64,000 bases of DNA from Lachnospiraceae bacterium (GCA_024403255.1 JAKSSE010000001.1:40390-104389), one strand, 5' to 3'. Shown: positions 8,332-16,857, counted from the first letter of the stretch. Made by a program: numbers and translations. The notes: generated by a model not told the origin, from the letters alone.

Positions 8332-9272
8332 AAAATTATGCAGCTTTAGCCTTTACGGACAATGCAAAAAAAATATATGAAAAAATTTCGAAATCTTTTG
8401 ATGGCGAAGCATCTATTAGTTTAATTACAGTCAATGATATTGGGGCTTTATGGGATAAAACTGATGCCTTTATTTTTATATGTGCATCAGGAATTGCGGT
8501 AAGACATATAGCACCTTTTATAAAAGATAAGTTAACTGACCCTGCAGTTTTAGTTATGGATGAGCTGGGGATGAATGTTATTCCGCTTTTATCAGGACAT
8601 GTAGGAGGGGCTAATGAGCTTGCAGGAAGGATAGCAGATAAACTATCCTGCAATGCAGTGATAACGACAGCTACTGATATAAACGGAACCTTAGCCATAG
8701 ATGAGTGGGCTGTAAATAACAATCTTAAGATAAACAACAAATCCGGTATAAAGAAAGTGGCGATGAAACTTTTAAATGGTGAGGATGTTGATATTGCGGC
8801 TAATAGTTCAGTAATAATATCTAATCAAAAGCCAGATGAAGAGTGTGATTTGTGGCTTTCTCCTAAAAGGCAGTTTGTGGTAGGCATGGGCTGTAAAAAG
8901 GGAACATCTTTTGAAAAATTAAAAGACATATTAGAAGAGACATTAAGAGAACTGGGGATAGAAAATAGCGAGGTGAAAGCTTTAGCATCCATTGATTTAA
9001 AGATGGAAGAAGATGGACTTTTGGAGCTGTCAAATGATATGGATATCCCTATATATTTTTATAGTGCAGACGAATTAAAAAATGTTCCTGGAGATTTTGA
9101 TGAGTCTTCATTTGTTGAAAGCATCACTGGAGTTTCTGATGTGTCAGCAAGGGCAGCGAAATGCTGTGGCAGAGTGGGAAATTTTGCTCTAAAGAAAAAG
9201 AAACATGATGGAATGACAATATCAGTATTTGAAAAATATCAGGTTATAAGGATTGGCAATGAAGAAAATTGA
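8328..9272 (+). CDS. cbiG: Cobalt-precorrin-5A hydrolase
   Basis: 314 aa. CbiG opens the delta-lactone of cobalt-precorrin-5A and releases the extruded two-carbon fragment as acetaldehyde. The N-terminal domain carries FICASGIAVRHIAPFIKDKL and LLSGHVGGANELAG, the conserved family block. The C-terminal domain begins near residue 185 with VVGMGCKKGTSFE. The length matches stand-alone CbiG. It overlaps cbiF by four bases and cbiH by 14. Confidence 0.93.
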   Translation: MKNYAALAFTDNAKKIYEKISKSFDGEASISLITVNDIGALWDKTDAFIFICASGIAVRHIAPFIKDKLTDPAVLVMDELGMNVIPLLSGHVGGANELAGRIADKLSCNAVITTATDINGTLAIDEWAVNNNLKINNKSGIKKVAMKLLNGEDVDIAANSSVIISNQKPDEECDLWLSPKRQFVVGMGCKKGTSFEKLKDILEETLRELGIENSEVKALASIDLKMEEDGLLELSNDMDIPIYFYSADELKNVPGDFDESSFVESITGVSDVSARAAKCCGRVGNFALKKKKHDGMTISVFEKYQVIRIGNEEN

Positions 9273-9984
9273 TATTGTAGGTTTTGGACCTGGAAATAAA
9301 AATAAGATGACTCTCGAAGCCATTGAAGCAATAAATAACGCAGATATTGTAGTTGGCTTTTCTACTTATGTGGAAATATTAAAGGAGTCATTTCCAAATA
9401 AAAAATATCTTTCGACTGGAATGGGTTCGGAAATAGAAAGATGCAAACTTGCTTTTGAAAAAGCAAGAGACTTTGATGTTGCGATTGTATGCTCTGGTGA
9501 CAGCAGTATATATGGTATGGCAGGACTTATGAGAGAAATGAGCATATCCTATCCTGATATTACGGTTAATACCATACCAGGTGTTACAGCTGCGATAAGC
9601 GGCGGTGCACTTTTGGGAGCAGCTTTGGGACATGATTTTGCCTGTGTGAGTTTAAGTGATTATCTTACAGATAGAAAAGACATTGATAAAAGGCTTTTGG
9701 CTTTGGCTTCATGTGACATGGTTATTGTTTTATATAATCCGAGAAGTAAGGCAAGGCCAGACAGTTTAAAAGATGCATGTGATTTACTTATGAGCATTAT
9801 TCCAAAGGACCGCTCATGCGGCGTTGCAGCTAATATAGGTCGCGATGGAGAGTATTCCAAAGTTATGACGTTAGAAGAACTTGCTTTATATGAAGCGGAT
9901 ATGTTTACTACTGTTTTTATAGGAAACTCAAAAACCAGAATAATGGACGATAAATTAGTAACTCCAAGAGGTTATATTCTTTGA
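9259..9984 (+). CDS. cbiH: Cobalt-factor III / precorrin-3B C17-methyltransferase
   Basis: 241 aa SAM-dependent methyltransferase that methylates C17 and drives ring contraction. The N-terminal IDIVGFGPGNKNKMT is the SAM loop of the CbiH/CobJ branch. CSGDSSIYGMAGL is the GD-x-x-YG motif, and VLYNPRSKARPD is typical of CobJ/CbiH. ATG 9259 is preferred to TTG 9253 because AAGGA lies about 7 bases upstream and family members begin directly at the Rossmann-like strand. It overlaps the end of cbiG. Confidence 0.93.
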   Translation: MKKIDIVGFGPGNKNKMTLEAIEAINNADIVVGFSTYVEILKESFPNKKYLSTGMGSEIERCKLAFEKARDFDVAIVCSGDSSIYGMAGLMREMSISYPDITVNTIPGVTAAISGGALLGAALGHDFACVSLSDYLTDRKDIDKRLLALASCDMVIVLYNPRSKARPDSLKDACDLLMSIIPKDRSCGVAANIGRDGEYSKVMTLEELALYEADMFTTVFIGNSKTRIMDDKLVTPRGYIL

Positions 9985-11345
9985 GTAAAATATATGTTTT
10001 TTCAGGGACAACAGAAGGAAAACTTATAAGCAGAGCGCTCTCCAAAGCGTCTATTTATCATACAGTTTTTGTTGCTACAGAGTACGGAAAACTTGTTATG
10101 GACCCTTCTGAATACGCAGATATAAAAGAAGGGCGAATGGATGCAGATGATATGGAAAAGCTTTTTACAGAAAGCACCCCCAAGTACGTTATAGATGCAA
10201 CACATCCATATGCTGTAGAAGTTACTAAAAACATAAGAAAGTCCTGCGAAAAGGCAGGTGTTATAGAATCGTATGTTCGCGTTGTAAGAAGGTGTGAAAA
10301 TACAAATGAGTATGAACACGCCGTAAGCTGCGCTGATGCAATAGAGAAATTAAAAAGTACTGATGGAAACATATTACTTACAACAGGCGTAAAAACCCTG
10401 CCAGAGTATATGGCGCAAGAGGAAATAAAAGACAGAATTTATGCAAGAATACTGCCGTCTGTTGAATCTTTGAATATAGCTTTAAATACAGGAATAAAAC
10501 CAGGGCATATTATTGCTCAGGAGGGTCCTTTTTCTACCCAAAGCAATGAGGCTTTAATTTCCCAATATGACATAAAGGTACTTGTTACCAAAAATAGTGG
10601 TGACAGAGGCGGTTTTAAAGAAAAGATAGAAGCTGCCTTAAATAAAAATATAAAAGTAATTGTTATTGATCAGGAATCTGTGGATGAAGGAATAAGTGTA
10701 GAGGAAGCTATAATGCTTGCCACTGGAAGGTGCGATGTCTCTTTGGAAGTTATAGTGGCAGGGATAGGTGTTGGTAATATTGATTCTTTAACAGTGGGTG
10801 TAAAGAAGGCCATTGAGAAAGCTGACTTATTAATTGGCGCCAGTCGAATGGTCAGTTTTGGAAAAGAACTAAATCCAAGAGCAAAAATAGTCTGTGAGTA
10901 TGATGCATTTAAAATTGCAGAGGCAATAGAAATGTATAAGCCGAAAAATCCAGTTGTTCTTATGTCTGGTGATACAGGATTTCATAGCGGGGCGGCAAAA
11001 GCAGGAAAGGTTCTTGAAGAAAAAGGCTATGAGGTTGTTTTGATGCCTGGAATTAGCAGCATATCATATTTTTCTTCACTTATTGGATGGGAGTATGAAA
11101 ATATAATAAGTCTTCATGGTCAGGATAATGATTTGGCAAAAATACCTAATTTGGAATCTTTTTTTGCGATACTATCAGGCCCGGAGGATATAAAGAAGGT
11201 TACCAGTGTTTTAAATAATGACTGGGAAGTAGCCGTTGGATATAACCTTGGGTATGAAGACTCAAGCGTTGATATTTCAAGGTGTAGTGAAGTTAAAGAA
11301 TATGATGAAAAGGGGCTGTATGTCATGGCAGCTCGCAAAGTATAA
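9981..11345 (+). CDS. cbiJ-cbiE: Fused cobalt-precorrin-6A reductase and cobalt-precorrin-7 C5-methyltransferase
   Basis: 454 aa with two joined domains. Residues about 1-245 are CbiJ, the NADPH reductase (IYVFSGTTEGKLISRAL at the N-terminus, IDATHPYAVEVTKNIR, then IAQEGPFSTQSNEAL). Residues about 255-454 are CbiE, a SAM methyltransferase (VIVAGIGVGNIDSLTVGVK, LLIGASRMV, LMSGDTGFHSGA, LHGQDND). The start is a TTG at 9981 that overlaps the cbiH stop as TTGA. CbiE is more often fused to CbiT; here it is fused to CbiJ, and no CbiT (C15 methyltransferase/decarboxylase) follows. It is the last gene of the operon, and no intrinsic terminator is visible after it. Confidence 0.9.
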   Translation: MSKIYVFSGTTEGKLISRALSKASIYHTVFVATEYGKLVMDPSEYADIKEGRMDADDMEKLFTESTPKYVIDATHPYAVEVTKNIRKSCEKAGVIESYVRVVRRCENTNEYEHAVSCADAIEKLKSTDGNILLTTGVKTLPEYMAQEEIKDRIYARILPSVESLNIALNTGIKPGHIIAQEGPFSTQSNEALISQYDIKVLVTKNSGDRGGFKEKIEAALNKNIKVIVIDQESVDEGISVEEAIMLATGRCDVSLEVIVAGIGVGNIDSLTVGVKKAIEKADLLIGASRMVSFGKELNPRAKIVCEYDAFKIAEAIEMYKPKNPVVLMSGDTGFHSGAAKAGKVLEEKGYEVVLMPGISSISYFSSLIGWEYENIISLHGQDNDLAKIPNLESFFAILSGPEDIKKVTSVLNNDWEVAVGYNLGYEDSSVDISRCSEVKEYDEKGLYVMAARKV

Positions 11346-11382
11346 AATTTATGCATTTTTCCTATAAATCCTTGCACTAAAA

Positions 11383-11391
11383 TGGTATAAT
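11383..11391 (+). promoter_or_regulatory. Extended -10 promoter for the GH13/TraX/DUF5662/trpS unit
   Basis: TGGTATAAT is a full extended -10 element (TGn-TATAAT). There is no good -35 at 17 bases; the TTGCAC at 11372 is only 8 bases away and too close. The start would be near 11398, giving a short leader with GCGAGG (11402-11407) before ATG 11414. Confidence 0.55.
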
Positions 11392-11413
11392 TGTTAAGAT
11401 TGCGAGGTTTTTT

Positions 11414-13297
11414 ATGATTACAATATCCGAAGGAAATTTTTTACATTACGGAGCACTTTTAGATGGAAAGTGCGTATGCTTTACTTTTGAAGCGGATAAG
11501 GAGCAGAAATGCTTCCTTCTTTTGTTTGACAAAAAAACCAAGGAGTTAATTCAGAAAATAGAACTTCCAGATGAATACTGCATAGGATCTTTATGGTCTG
11601 TCTGTGTTGAGGGAATAGATTATTCAAAGGTTATGTACCTTTATGAAATAGATGGCAAGAGGATTCTTGATCCATATGCGACATCTATTATAGGTCGTGA
11701 AGTTTGGAAGGATGAGAAGCGCCTTAAAAATCCAAATGAGGTATATGCTGGAATTACCAAAAGAGAAGCTCTTTGGAAAGAGGATAATTTCCCGGAACTT
11801 GGCTGCGAAGATATGGTTATGTACAAGCTTCATGTCAGAGGCTTTACCATGGATCAGGCAAAGGTTAAAAATAAGGGAACTTTTTCCGGCATAGAAGAGA
11901 AGATTCCATACTTTAAAGAACTTGGAGTTACTACGTTGTGTGTAATGCCAATATATGATTTTGAAGAGTGGATGTTTCCGGAAGAAGCAGAGACCGAATA
12001 TAGAGAATGGCAGTCACAGGAAGGCGATGTAATTGCACCTCTACATAACGAGAGTGATTTAAAAGTTAACTACTGGGGCTATACCAAAGGCAATTATTTT
12101 GCACCAAAGGCATCTTATTCAAAAGATAAGGATACGGCAAAAGAATTAAAGCATCTTATACATACTCTCCATGAAAATAATATGGAACTTGTTATGGAGA
12201 TGTTTTTCGTGGGTGATATGAATCCTAATGAAATCGTGAGGATTCTTCGTCATTGGGTTATTGAATATCATGTGGATGGTTTTTCTCTTATGGGATACGA
12301 CCTTCCTATGGCAGCAATAACCAGCGATATGATTTTAAGAAGAACAAAGCTTTTCTATTATGGATTTGACAGTTCTATTCTTGAAGCTTCTAAGTATAAT
12401 AATCTGTTCATCTGTAATGATGAATTTATGTATCCTGCAAGAAAGCTTCTTAACCGTATGGAAGGAAGATTATACGAGCTCGCAGCACAGATGAGACGTC
12501 AGGGTGAGAATTTTAGCTTTGTAAATTATATCGATACAAATAATGGATTTACCTTAAATGATTTATTCTCATACAGCGAAAAGCATAATGAGGCTAATGG
12601 TGAGAATAATTTAGATGGTCCAATTTGGAATTATTCATCAGGTAATGGGGCAGAAGGTCCATCTCGAAAGAAAGCGATTAATGACTTTAGAACAAGGCAG
12701 ATAAAGAATGCGCTTTGTGTCATGCTTTTGTCTCAGTCGGTGCCTTTGATTTTATCAGGTGATGAGTTTGGTAATTCTCAGGACGGAAACAATAATGCGT
12801 ATTGTCAGGATAACAAGACTGGCTGGGTAAACTGGGGAAAAGCAAAAAGCAATGAAAAACTTCTTAAGTTTACAGAGGATTTGATTAAGTTTAGAAAAAA
12901 TCATCCTGTGATAAGAAGTGCAAAGCCTATGCGAATGGCTGATTATGAAAGAACCGGATTTCCTGATTTTTCATATCACTGTGAACAGCCATGGATTAAC
13001 GAAATTGCAGAATCACGCTATGCTGTAGGAATGATGTATAACGGCGATTATGCAAAAGTAGATGATAAAAGTGATGACACTTTGTACATTTGCTACAACT
13101 TCCATGTTGGAATGCAGCTTATGAGTCTTCCTGAACCAGTAAAAGGTGGTAAATGGGAAAAACTCTTAAATACCTGTGAAGGTGGTGGAGTTTTCCTTGA
13201 AAAACCTGAAATCCTTGAAAATCAAAAGATTTTGATGATACCAGGTCAGTCAGTAACAATACTTAGACTAGTTTTACCGGAAGCAGATAATGAATAA
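11414..13297 (+). CDS. GH13 (debranching/pullulanase-like) fold protein with degenerate catalytic motifs
   Basis: 627 aa with the layout of bacterial glycogen-debranching/pullulanase proteins: an N-terminal beta domain, a TIM barrel from about residue 135 (YKLHVRGFTMD matches Y-x-x-H-x-RGFT), and a C-terminal beta domain. Late barrel segments are well kept: GFTLNDLFSY, NYSSGNGAEGPS, LILSGDEFGNSQDGNNNAYC. The active-site regions are not. Region I (usually D-V-V-x-NH) reads VMEMFFVGD near residue 260. Region II (GFRFDLM) reads VDGFSLMGYD near 286, losing the Arg and the Asp nucleophile. Region IV (HD) reads DTNNGFTL near 372. I infer a catalytically dead family member, perhaps glycan-binding or regulatory. 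It overlaps the TraX gene by 8 bases. Confidence 0.8.
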   Translation: MITISEGNFLHYGALLDGKCVCFTFEADKEQKCFLLLFDKKTKELIQKIELPDEYCIGSLWSVCVEGIDYSKVMYLYEIDGKRILDPYATSIIGREVWKDEKRLKNPNEVYAGITKREALWKEDNFPELGCEDMVMYKLHVRGFTMDQAKVKNKGTFSGIEEKIPYFKELGVTTLCVMPIYDFEEWMFPEEAETEYREWQSQEGDVIAPLHNESDLKVNYWGYTKGNYFAPKASYSKDKDTAKELKHLIHTLHENNMELVMEMFFVGDMNPNEIVRILRHWVIEYHVDGFSLMGYDLPMAAITSDMILRRTKLFYYGFDSSILEASKYNNLFICNDEFMYPARKLLNRMEGRLYELAAQMRRQGENFSFVNYIDTNNGFTLNDLFSYSEKHNEANGENNLDGPIWNYSSGNGAEGPSRKKAINDFRTRQIKNALCVMLLSQSVPLILSGDEFGNSQDGNNNAYCQDNKTGWVNWGKAKSNEKLLKFTEDLIKFRKNHPVIRSAKPMRMADYERTGFPDFSYHCEQPWINEIAESRYAVGMMYNGDYAKVDDKSDDTLYICYNFHVGMQLMSLPEPVKGGKWEKLLNTCEGGGVFLEKPEILENQKILMIPGQSVTILRLVLPEADNE

Positions 13298-13991
13298 TAT
13301 TTGTCCTAAATATATAAAACCGGTTTTGTCTGGCGCCCATCTTAAGGCAATCGCTATAATTACGATGATTATTGATCATTTGGCGGTTGCTTTTACCACA
13401 ACGGATATGCCAATAAGAGCATGTTTAAGAGGGATAGGAAGAAATGCATTTCCTATATTTTGTTTTCTGCTGGTAGAGGGAGCCTTAAAAACCAGCAATA
13501 TAAAAAAGTATGCTTTAAGACTTTTTGTATTTGCGCTTGTTTCAGAAATACCTTTTGATCTTGTTCTTTACAGAAGCGCGTGGGCCATTCGAAAACAAAA
13601 TACTTTTTTTACACTTTTGTTTGGGCTTTTGATGCTTTGGATTTTAAAGTCGACCACAAATAATCTTTACCTTTTGGTAGGAGTTTTTAGCTGTGGCTTT
13701 GCGGCTTATTTTTTAAAAACTGATTATGGCATGTGGGGAGTTGCGTTAATCCTTGCATTCTATGTTGCTACAATTTTTCCTGAGGTGGGATTTACGCTTT
13801 TTGTTGTTCTTATGTTTTTTAAAGGGGGCAGCGAGTATTGGGGATTATTTAGTATTATTCCAATAGCTTTATATAATGGACAAAGAGGCAAGCAGATGGG
13901 ACATGCTCTTTATCTTGTTTATCCATTACATTTATTAGTGATTTATATAATTTGGTGTATTTATAATGGCACATCCGTTTTTGCATTTTAA
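13290..13991 (+). CDS. TraX family membrane protein
   Basis: 233 aa with about seven hydrophobic segments. The N-terminal HLKAIAIITMIIDHLAVAF and the following RGIGRNAFPIFCFLLVEGAL are the conserved opening of the TraX family, named after the F-plasmid pilin acetylation protein and related to membrane acyltransferases. RLFVFALVSEIPFDLVLY is also typical. No conjugation genes are near, so the plasmid role should not be assumed; chromosomal copies are common in Firmicutes. It is translationally overlapped by the GH13 protein upstream and the DUF5662 gene downstream (26 bases). Confidence 0.82.
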   Translation: MNNICPKYIKPVLSGAHLKAIAIITMIIDHLAVAFTTTDMPIRACLRGIGRNAFPIFCFLLVEGALKTSNIKKYALRLFVFALVSEIPFDLVLYRSAWAIRKQNTFFTLLFGLLMLWILKSTTNNLYLLVGVFSCGFAAYFLKTDYGMWGVALILAFYVATIFPEVGFTLFVVLMFFKGGSEYWGLFSIIPIALYNGQRGKQMGHALYLVYPLHLLVIYIIWCIYNGTSVFAF

Positions 13992-14517
13992 AACAATTAC
14001 AAAGCATAAGTTTCTTGTCATGGGGCAGTGCTTCAAGGTGGGACTTATTTGGCAGGGATTAGCTCATGATATGAGTAAATACAGCCCAACGGAGTTTATT
14101 CCCGGTGCTAAATACTATATGGGAACATCAAGCCCCTGCAATGAGGAAAGAAGAAACACAGGCCAGTCAAAGGCATGGGTTCATCATAAGGGAAGAAACA
14201 AACATCACTTTGAGTATTGGATAGACTGGAATCCAAATCCAGAACATAAATGGGACCTTGTTGGTACAAAGATGCCAGTAAGATATGTTGTAGAGATGTA
14301 CTGCGATAGAATTGCAGCATGCAAGAACTATCAGGGAAAAGCCTATACCCAAAGAAGCCCCATTGATTATTATAATGGTGGTCCTACGAGGCGATGGCTT
14401 CACCCCGAATCTGCAGATTTGATTGAGCTTTTACTCAATATGCTTGCGGATAAGGGGGAAAAAGAAACAAACCGTTACATTAGACAAAATATCCTCAAAG
14501 GGAATAGGTATAAATAG
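13966..14517 (+). CDS. DUF5662 family protein
   Basis: 183 aa protein that I recognise as DUF5662, a family without an assigned function as far as I know. It is rich in His and Asp in HD-phosphohydrolase-like spacing: HFKTITKHKF, GLAHDMSKYSPTEF, then WVHHKGRNKHHFEYW and YCDRIAACKNY. A metal-dependent hydrolase is therefore possible, but this is inference from residue pattern only. The start lies 26 bases inside the TraX gene with no clear Shine-Dalgarno, which suggests coupled translation. trpS follows after 8 bases. Confidence 0.7.
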   Translation: MAHPFLHFKTITKHKFLVMGQCFKVGLIWQGLAHDMSKYSPTEFIPGAKYYMGTSSPCNEERRNTGQSKAWVHHKGRNKHHFEYWIDWNPNPEHKWDLVGTKMPVRYVVEMYCDRIAACKNYQGKAYTQRSPIDYYNGGPTRRWLHPESADLIELLLNMLADKGEKETNRYIRQNILKGNRYK

Positions 14518-14525
14518 GAGTTATC

Positions 14526-15671
14526 ATGTCAGAAGAGAAGAAAACAATATACAGTGGAATGCAGGCAACAGGAAATCTTACTTTAGGAAATTATCTTGGA
14601 GCACTTAAGAACTGGGTAAATCTGCATCAGGATTATAATTGTCTTTTTGGTATTATGGATCTTCATTCACTTACAGTTCGTCAGGATCCAGCCGCATTTA
14701 AAAAGCATGCAAGAAGCCTTTATGCACTTTATGTTGCAGCAGGTCTTTCGCCAGAAGAAAATATCATTTATTACCAGTCACATGTACCAGCACATGCTGA
14801 ACTTGGCTGGATATTAGACTGCTTTACCTATATGGGTGAGCTTAACAGAATGACTCAGTTCAAGGATAAGTCAGCAAAACATGCAGATAATATCAATGCA
14901 GGTCTTTATACATATCCAGCTCTTATGGCAGCTGATATTCTCTTATATCAGGCTGATTTAGTACCAGTTGGAGCAGACCAGAAACAGCACCTTGAGCTTT
15001 GCCGTGACGTTGCACAGAGATTTAACTCTATTTATGGCGATGTATTCACCATTCCAGATGGCTATTTTGGAAAGACTTCTGCAAAGGTAATGAGCCTTCA
15101 GGAGCCAGAAAAGAAGATGAGTAAGTCAGATGAAAACTTAAATGCAACGATTCTTCTTACTGATGATAAAGATACTGTTATTAGAAAGTTTAAAAGAGCA
15201 GTAACTGACTCAGAGGCAAACATTGCATATAGAGACGAGCAGCCAGGAATTAAAAACCTTATCAATATCTATTCGGCAGTGACTGAAAAGACTCCGGAAG
15301 AAGTTGTAAAAGAGTTTGAAGGCAAGGGTTATGGTGACTTTAAGATGGCTGTAGGTGAGGCTGTTGCGAGTGAACTTGCGCCACTTCAGGAAAGATATAA
15401 CGATATCCTTAAAAATAAAGATTACCTTGACCAGATGATTAGAACCAACGATGAAAAGGCTGCAATCCTGGCAAATAAGACCTTAAGAAAGGTTCATAAG
15501 AAGGTAGGACTTACTGATAGGGTATATTATCCATTCCCACCAAAGAAGGAAGAGCCAAAGGAAGAAGTTCCTGCAGCTGATGATGGAGCTTATGTTCAGA
15601 TGTCTCTCACAGCAACGAAGATTAAGGATAAAGATACTATCACCGTAAAAGAAAACAAAAAAAGAAAGTAA
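14526..15671 (+). CDS. trpS: Tryptophan--tRNA ligase
   Basis: 381 aa class I aminoacyl-tRNA synthetase that charges tRNA-Trp. The N-terminal SGMQATGNLTLGNYLGAL is the HIGH-type region and PEKKMSKSDENL near residue 196 is the KMSKS loop. The last roughly 35 residues (EEPKEEVPAADDGAYVQ and a lysine-rich end) form a low-complexity tail beyond the usual C-terminus of about 330-345 aa. AGGAG sits just before the ATG. There is no T-box leader. It closes the operon with a strong terminator immediately after the stop codon. Confidence 0.95.
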   Translation: MSEEKKTIYSGMQATGNLTLGNYLGALKNWVNLHQDYNCLFGIMDLHSLTVRQDPAAFKKHARSLYALYVAAGLSPEENIIYYQSHVPAHAELGWILDCFTYMGELNRMTQFKDKSAKHADNINAGLYTYPALMAADILLYQADLVPVGADQKQHLELCRDVAQRFNSIYGDVFTIPDGYFGKTSAKVMSLQEPEKKMSKSDENLNATILLTDDKDTVIRKFKRAVTDSEANIAYRDEQPGIKNLINIYSAVTEKTPEEVVKEFEGKGYGDFKMAVGEAVASELAPLQERYNDILKNKDYLDQMIRTNDEKAAILANKTLRKVHKKVGLTDRVYYPFPPKKEEPKEEVPAADDGAYVQMSLTATKIKDKDTITVKENKKRK

Positions 15672-15674
15672 TAT

Positions 15675-15698
15675 AAGGGCGCTAGGCGCCCTTTTTTT
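15675..15698 (+). terminator. Intrinsic terminator after trpS
   Basis: GGGCGC (15677-15682) pairs with GCGCCC (15686-15691) around a 3-base loop, followed directly by seven T. The T run ends only four bases before the ATG of the J-domain gene at 15703. Confidence 0.9.
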
Positions 15699-15702
15699 AA
15701 GT

Positions 15703-16233
15703 ATGACAAGACAGGAAGCATGCGAAAGACTAGGCGTTGCTGTGTACGCTTCAAAAAGTGAAATAAAGGCAGCGTTTAAACAAAAGTCTAAAGAATTTCA
15801 TCCGGATAACAATAATGCACCAGGAGCGGTGGAATGCTATAGGAGCATTCAGGAGGCTTATGAGGCCCTTAGAAGCATGCCTGATGTTGTTTTGGTGGGC
15901 GGAGATAATATGACTAGGGTAAATCCCGAAAGCGTCAAAAGAGGCCGCTCATCCAATATCACGGAGAAACGTATAATGCGCGAACAGATGGAAAAGCGCG
16001 ACGAGATAAAACGCAGGCAGAAAAAAGAAAAAGAAGAACAGGCAAAAAAAGAACTTTTTGAGAGAAGAAAAGAGCTTGAATACAGAAAAGCGATGAAAGA
16101 TATAAACCTGGTTCTTTTGGCGGAACAGATAAAGCAGACAATGCATGAGGACAGGATTCAAAAAGCCAGGGAAAAGAAACTTTTTGAAGCTTTTGAAAAA
16201 CGAAAAGAAAATTTAGGTGAAGAAAATGCATAG
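15703..16233 (+). CDS. J-domain protein (DnaJ-like co-chaperone)
   Basis: 176 aa. Residues about 1-60 form a J domain: EACERLGVAVYASKSEIKAA, then KQKSKEFHPDNN with the HPD tripeptide that stimulates Hsp70 ATPase, then AYEALR. The rest is a long, highly charged coiled coil (KRRQKKEKEEQAKKE) without the zinc or C-terminal substrate domains of DnaJ, so this is a type III J-protein, perhaps targeting DnaK to a particular client. No Shine-Dalgarno is visible: the ATG directly follows the trpS terminator, and no upstream in-frame start exists. The next gene begins 8 bases before its stop. Confidence 0.83.
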   Translation: MTRQEACERLGVAVYASKSEIKAAFKQKSKEFHPDNNNAPGAVECYRSIQEAYEALRSMPDVVLVGGDNMTRVNPESVKRGRSSNITEKRIMREQMEKRDEIKRRQKKEKEEQAKKELFERRKELEYRKAMKDINLVLLAEQIKQTMHEDRIQKAREKKLFEAFEKRKENLGEENA

Positions 16234-16765
16234 CGTATATTTTGTAAGACACGGTCAGACAGTATGGAATGTTGAAAATAAAATTTGTGGGGCAACCGAT
16301 AGTCCGCTCACAGAACTAGGGCATAAGCAGGCTATTGAAACTGGAGAAAATATTTTGAAATCAGGTATAAAAATTGACCAGATTTTGTATTCTCCTTTAT
16401 CAAGAGCAAAAGATACGGCGCTTGATATCTCTGAAATTATTGGGGTGCCAGCGAAAGAGGAAGATCGACTTTTTGAGCAGCGTTTTGGAAAGTGGGAAGG
16501 TACACCTAGAAATGGCGCAGATTTTCAGGCAGATAAAAGAAACTTTGTCCATAGTTATGAGGGCGGAGAGTCTATGCTTAGACTCTGCCAGAGAATTTAT
16601 AATCTGTTAGATGAGATAAAAAAGGATGAGGATAAGACTTATCTTTTAGTTGCGCATAATGGAATAGCAAGAGCAGTAAATTCATACTTTAGTGATATGT
16701 CTAACGATGAATATGCTTCTTTTGGAGTTAAGAATTGCGAAGTTAGGGAGTTTATCTTTAAATAA
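16226..16765 (+). CDS. Histidine phosphatase family protein (phosphoglycerate mutase-like)
   Basis: 179 aa. The catalytic loop is VYFVRHGQTVWN at the very N-terminus and the second catalytic His is in LLVAHNGIAR. The acid residue region LFEQRFGKWEG is typical of the cofactor-dependent mutase-like phosphatases. The substrate cannot be read from the sequence; sugar phosphates or other small phosphoesters are usual. ATG 16226 is chosen over GTG 16217 because AGGTGA (16215-16220) is well spaced for it and relatives start directly before the first strand. It is co-transcribed with the J-domain gene. Confidence 0.85.
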   Translation: MHSVYFVRHGQTVWNVENKICGATDSPLTELGHKQAIETGENILKSGIKIDQILYSPLSRAKDTALDISEIIGVPAKEEDRLFEQRFGKWEGTPRNGADFQADKRNFVHSYEGGESMLRLCQRIYNLLDEIKKDEDKTYLLVAHNGIARAVNSYFSDMSNDEYASFGVKNCEVREFIFK

Positions 16766-16772
16766 TTTATAC

Positions 16773-16801
16773 TTGCAAATTGCCTGGTGATTTGCTAGAT
16801 T
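16773..16801 (+). promoter_or_regulatory. Candidate sigma-A promoter with internal dyad before comM
   Basis: TTGCAA (16773-16778), a 17-base spacer and TAGATT (16796-16801). GCAAAT (16775-16780) and ATTTGC (16790-16795) form a perfect inverted repeat that covers the same bases, so the site may be an operator or a hairpin instead. The 92-base gap before comM otherwise holds only AT-rich sequence. Confidence 0.35.
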
Positions 16802-16857
16802 CTAAATATCTTAATTTCTTAATTTAATTTTACAATCCCCTTGGAAAAGAGGAACAA

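Noticed and set aside
11372..11391. TTGCAC as the -35 partner of TATAAT before the GH13 gene
   Set aside because: The spacer would be 8 bases. The extended -10 explains the promoter better.
13290..13991. Conjugative element, because of the TraX name
   Set aside because: No other transfer, integrase or relaxase gene is near. TraX-family proteins are common on chromosomes.
14518..14525. T-box leader for trpS
   Set aside because: Only 8 bases separate it from the previous gene, and the gene is inside an operon.
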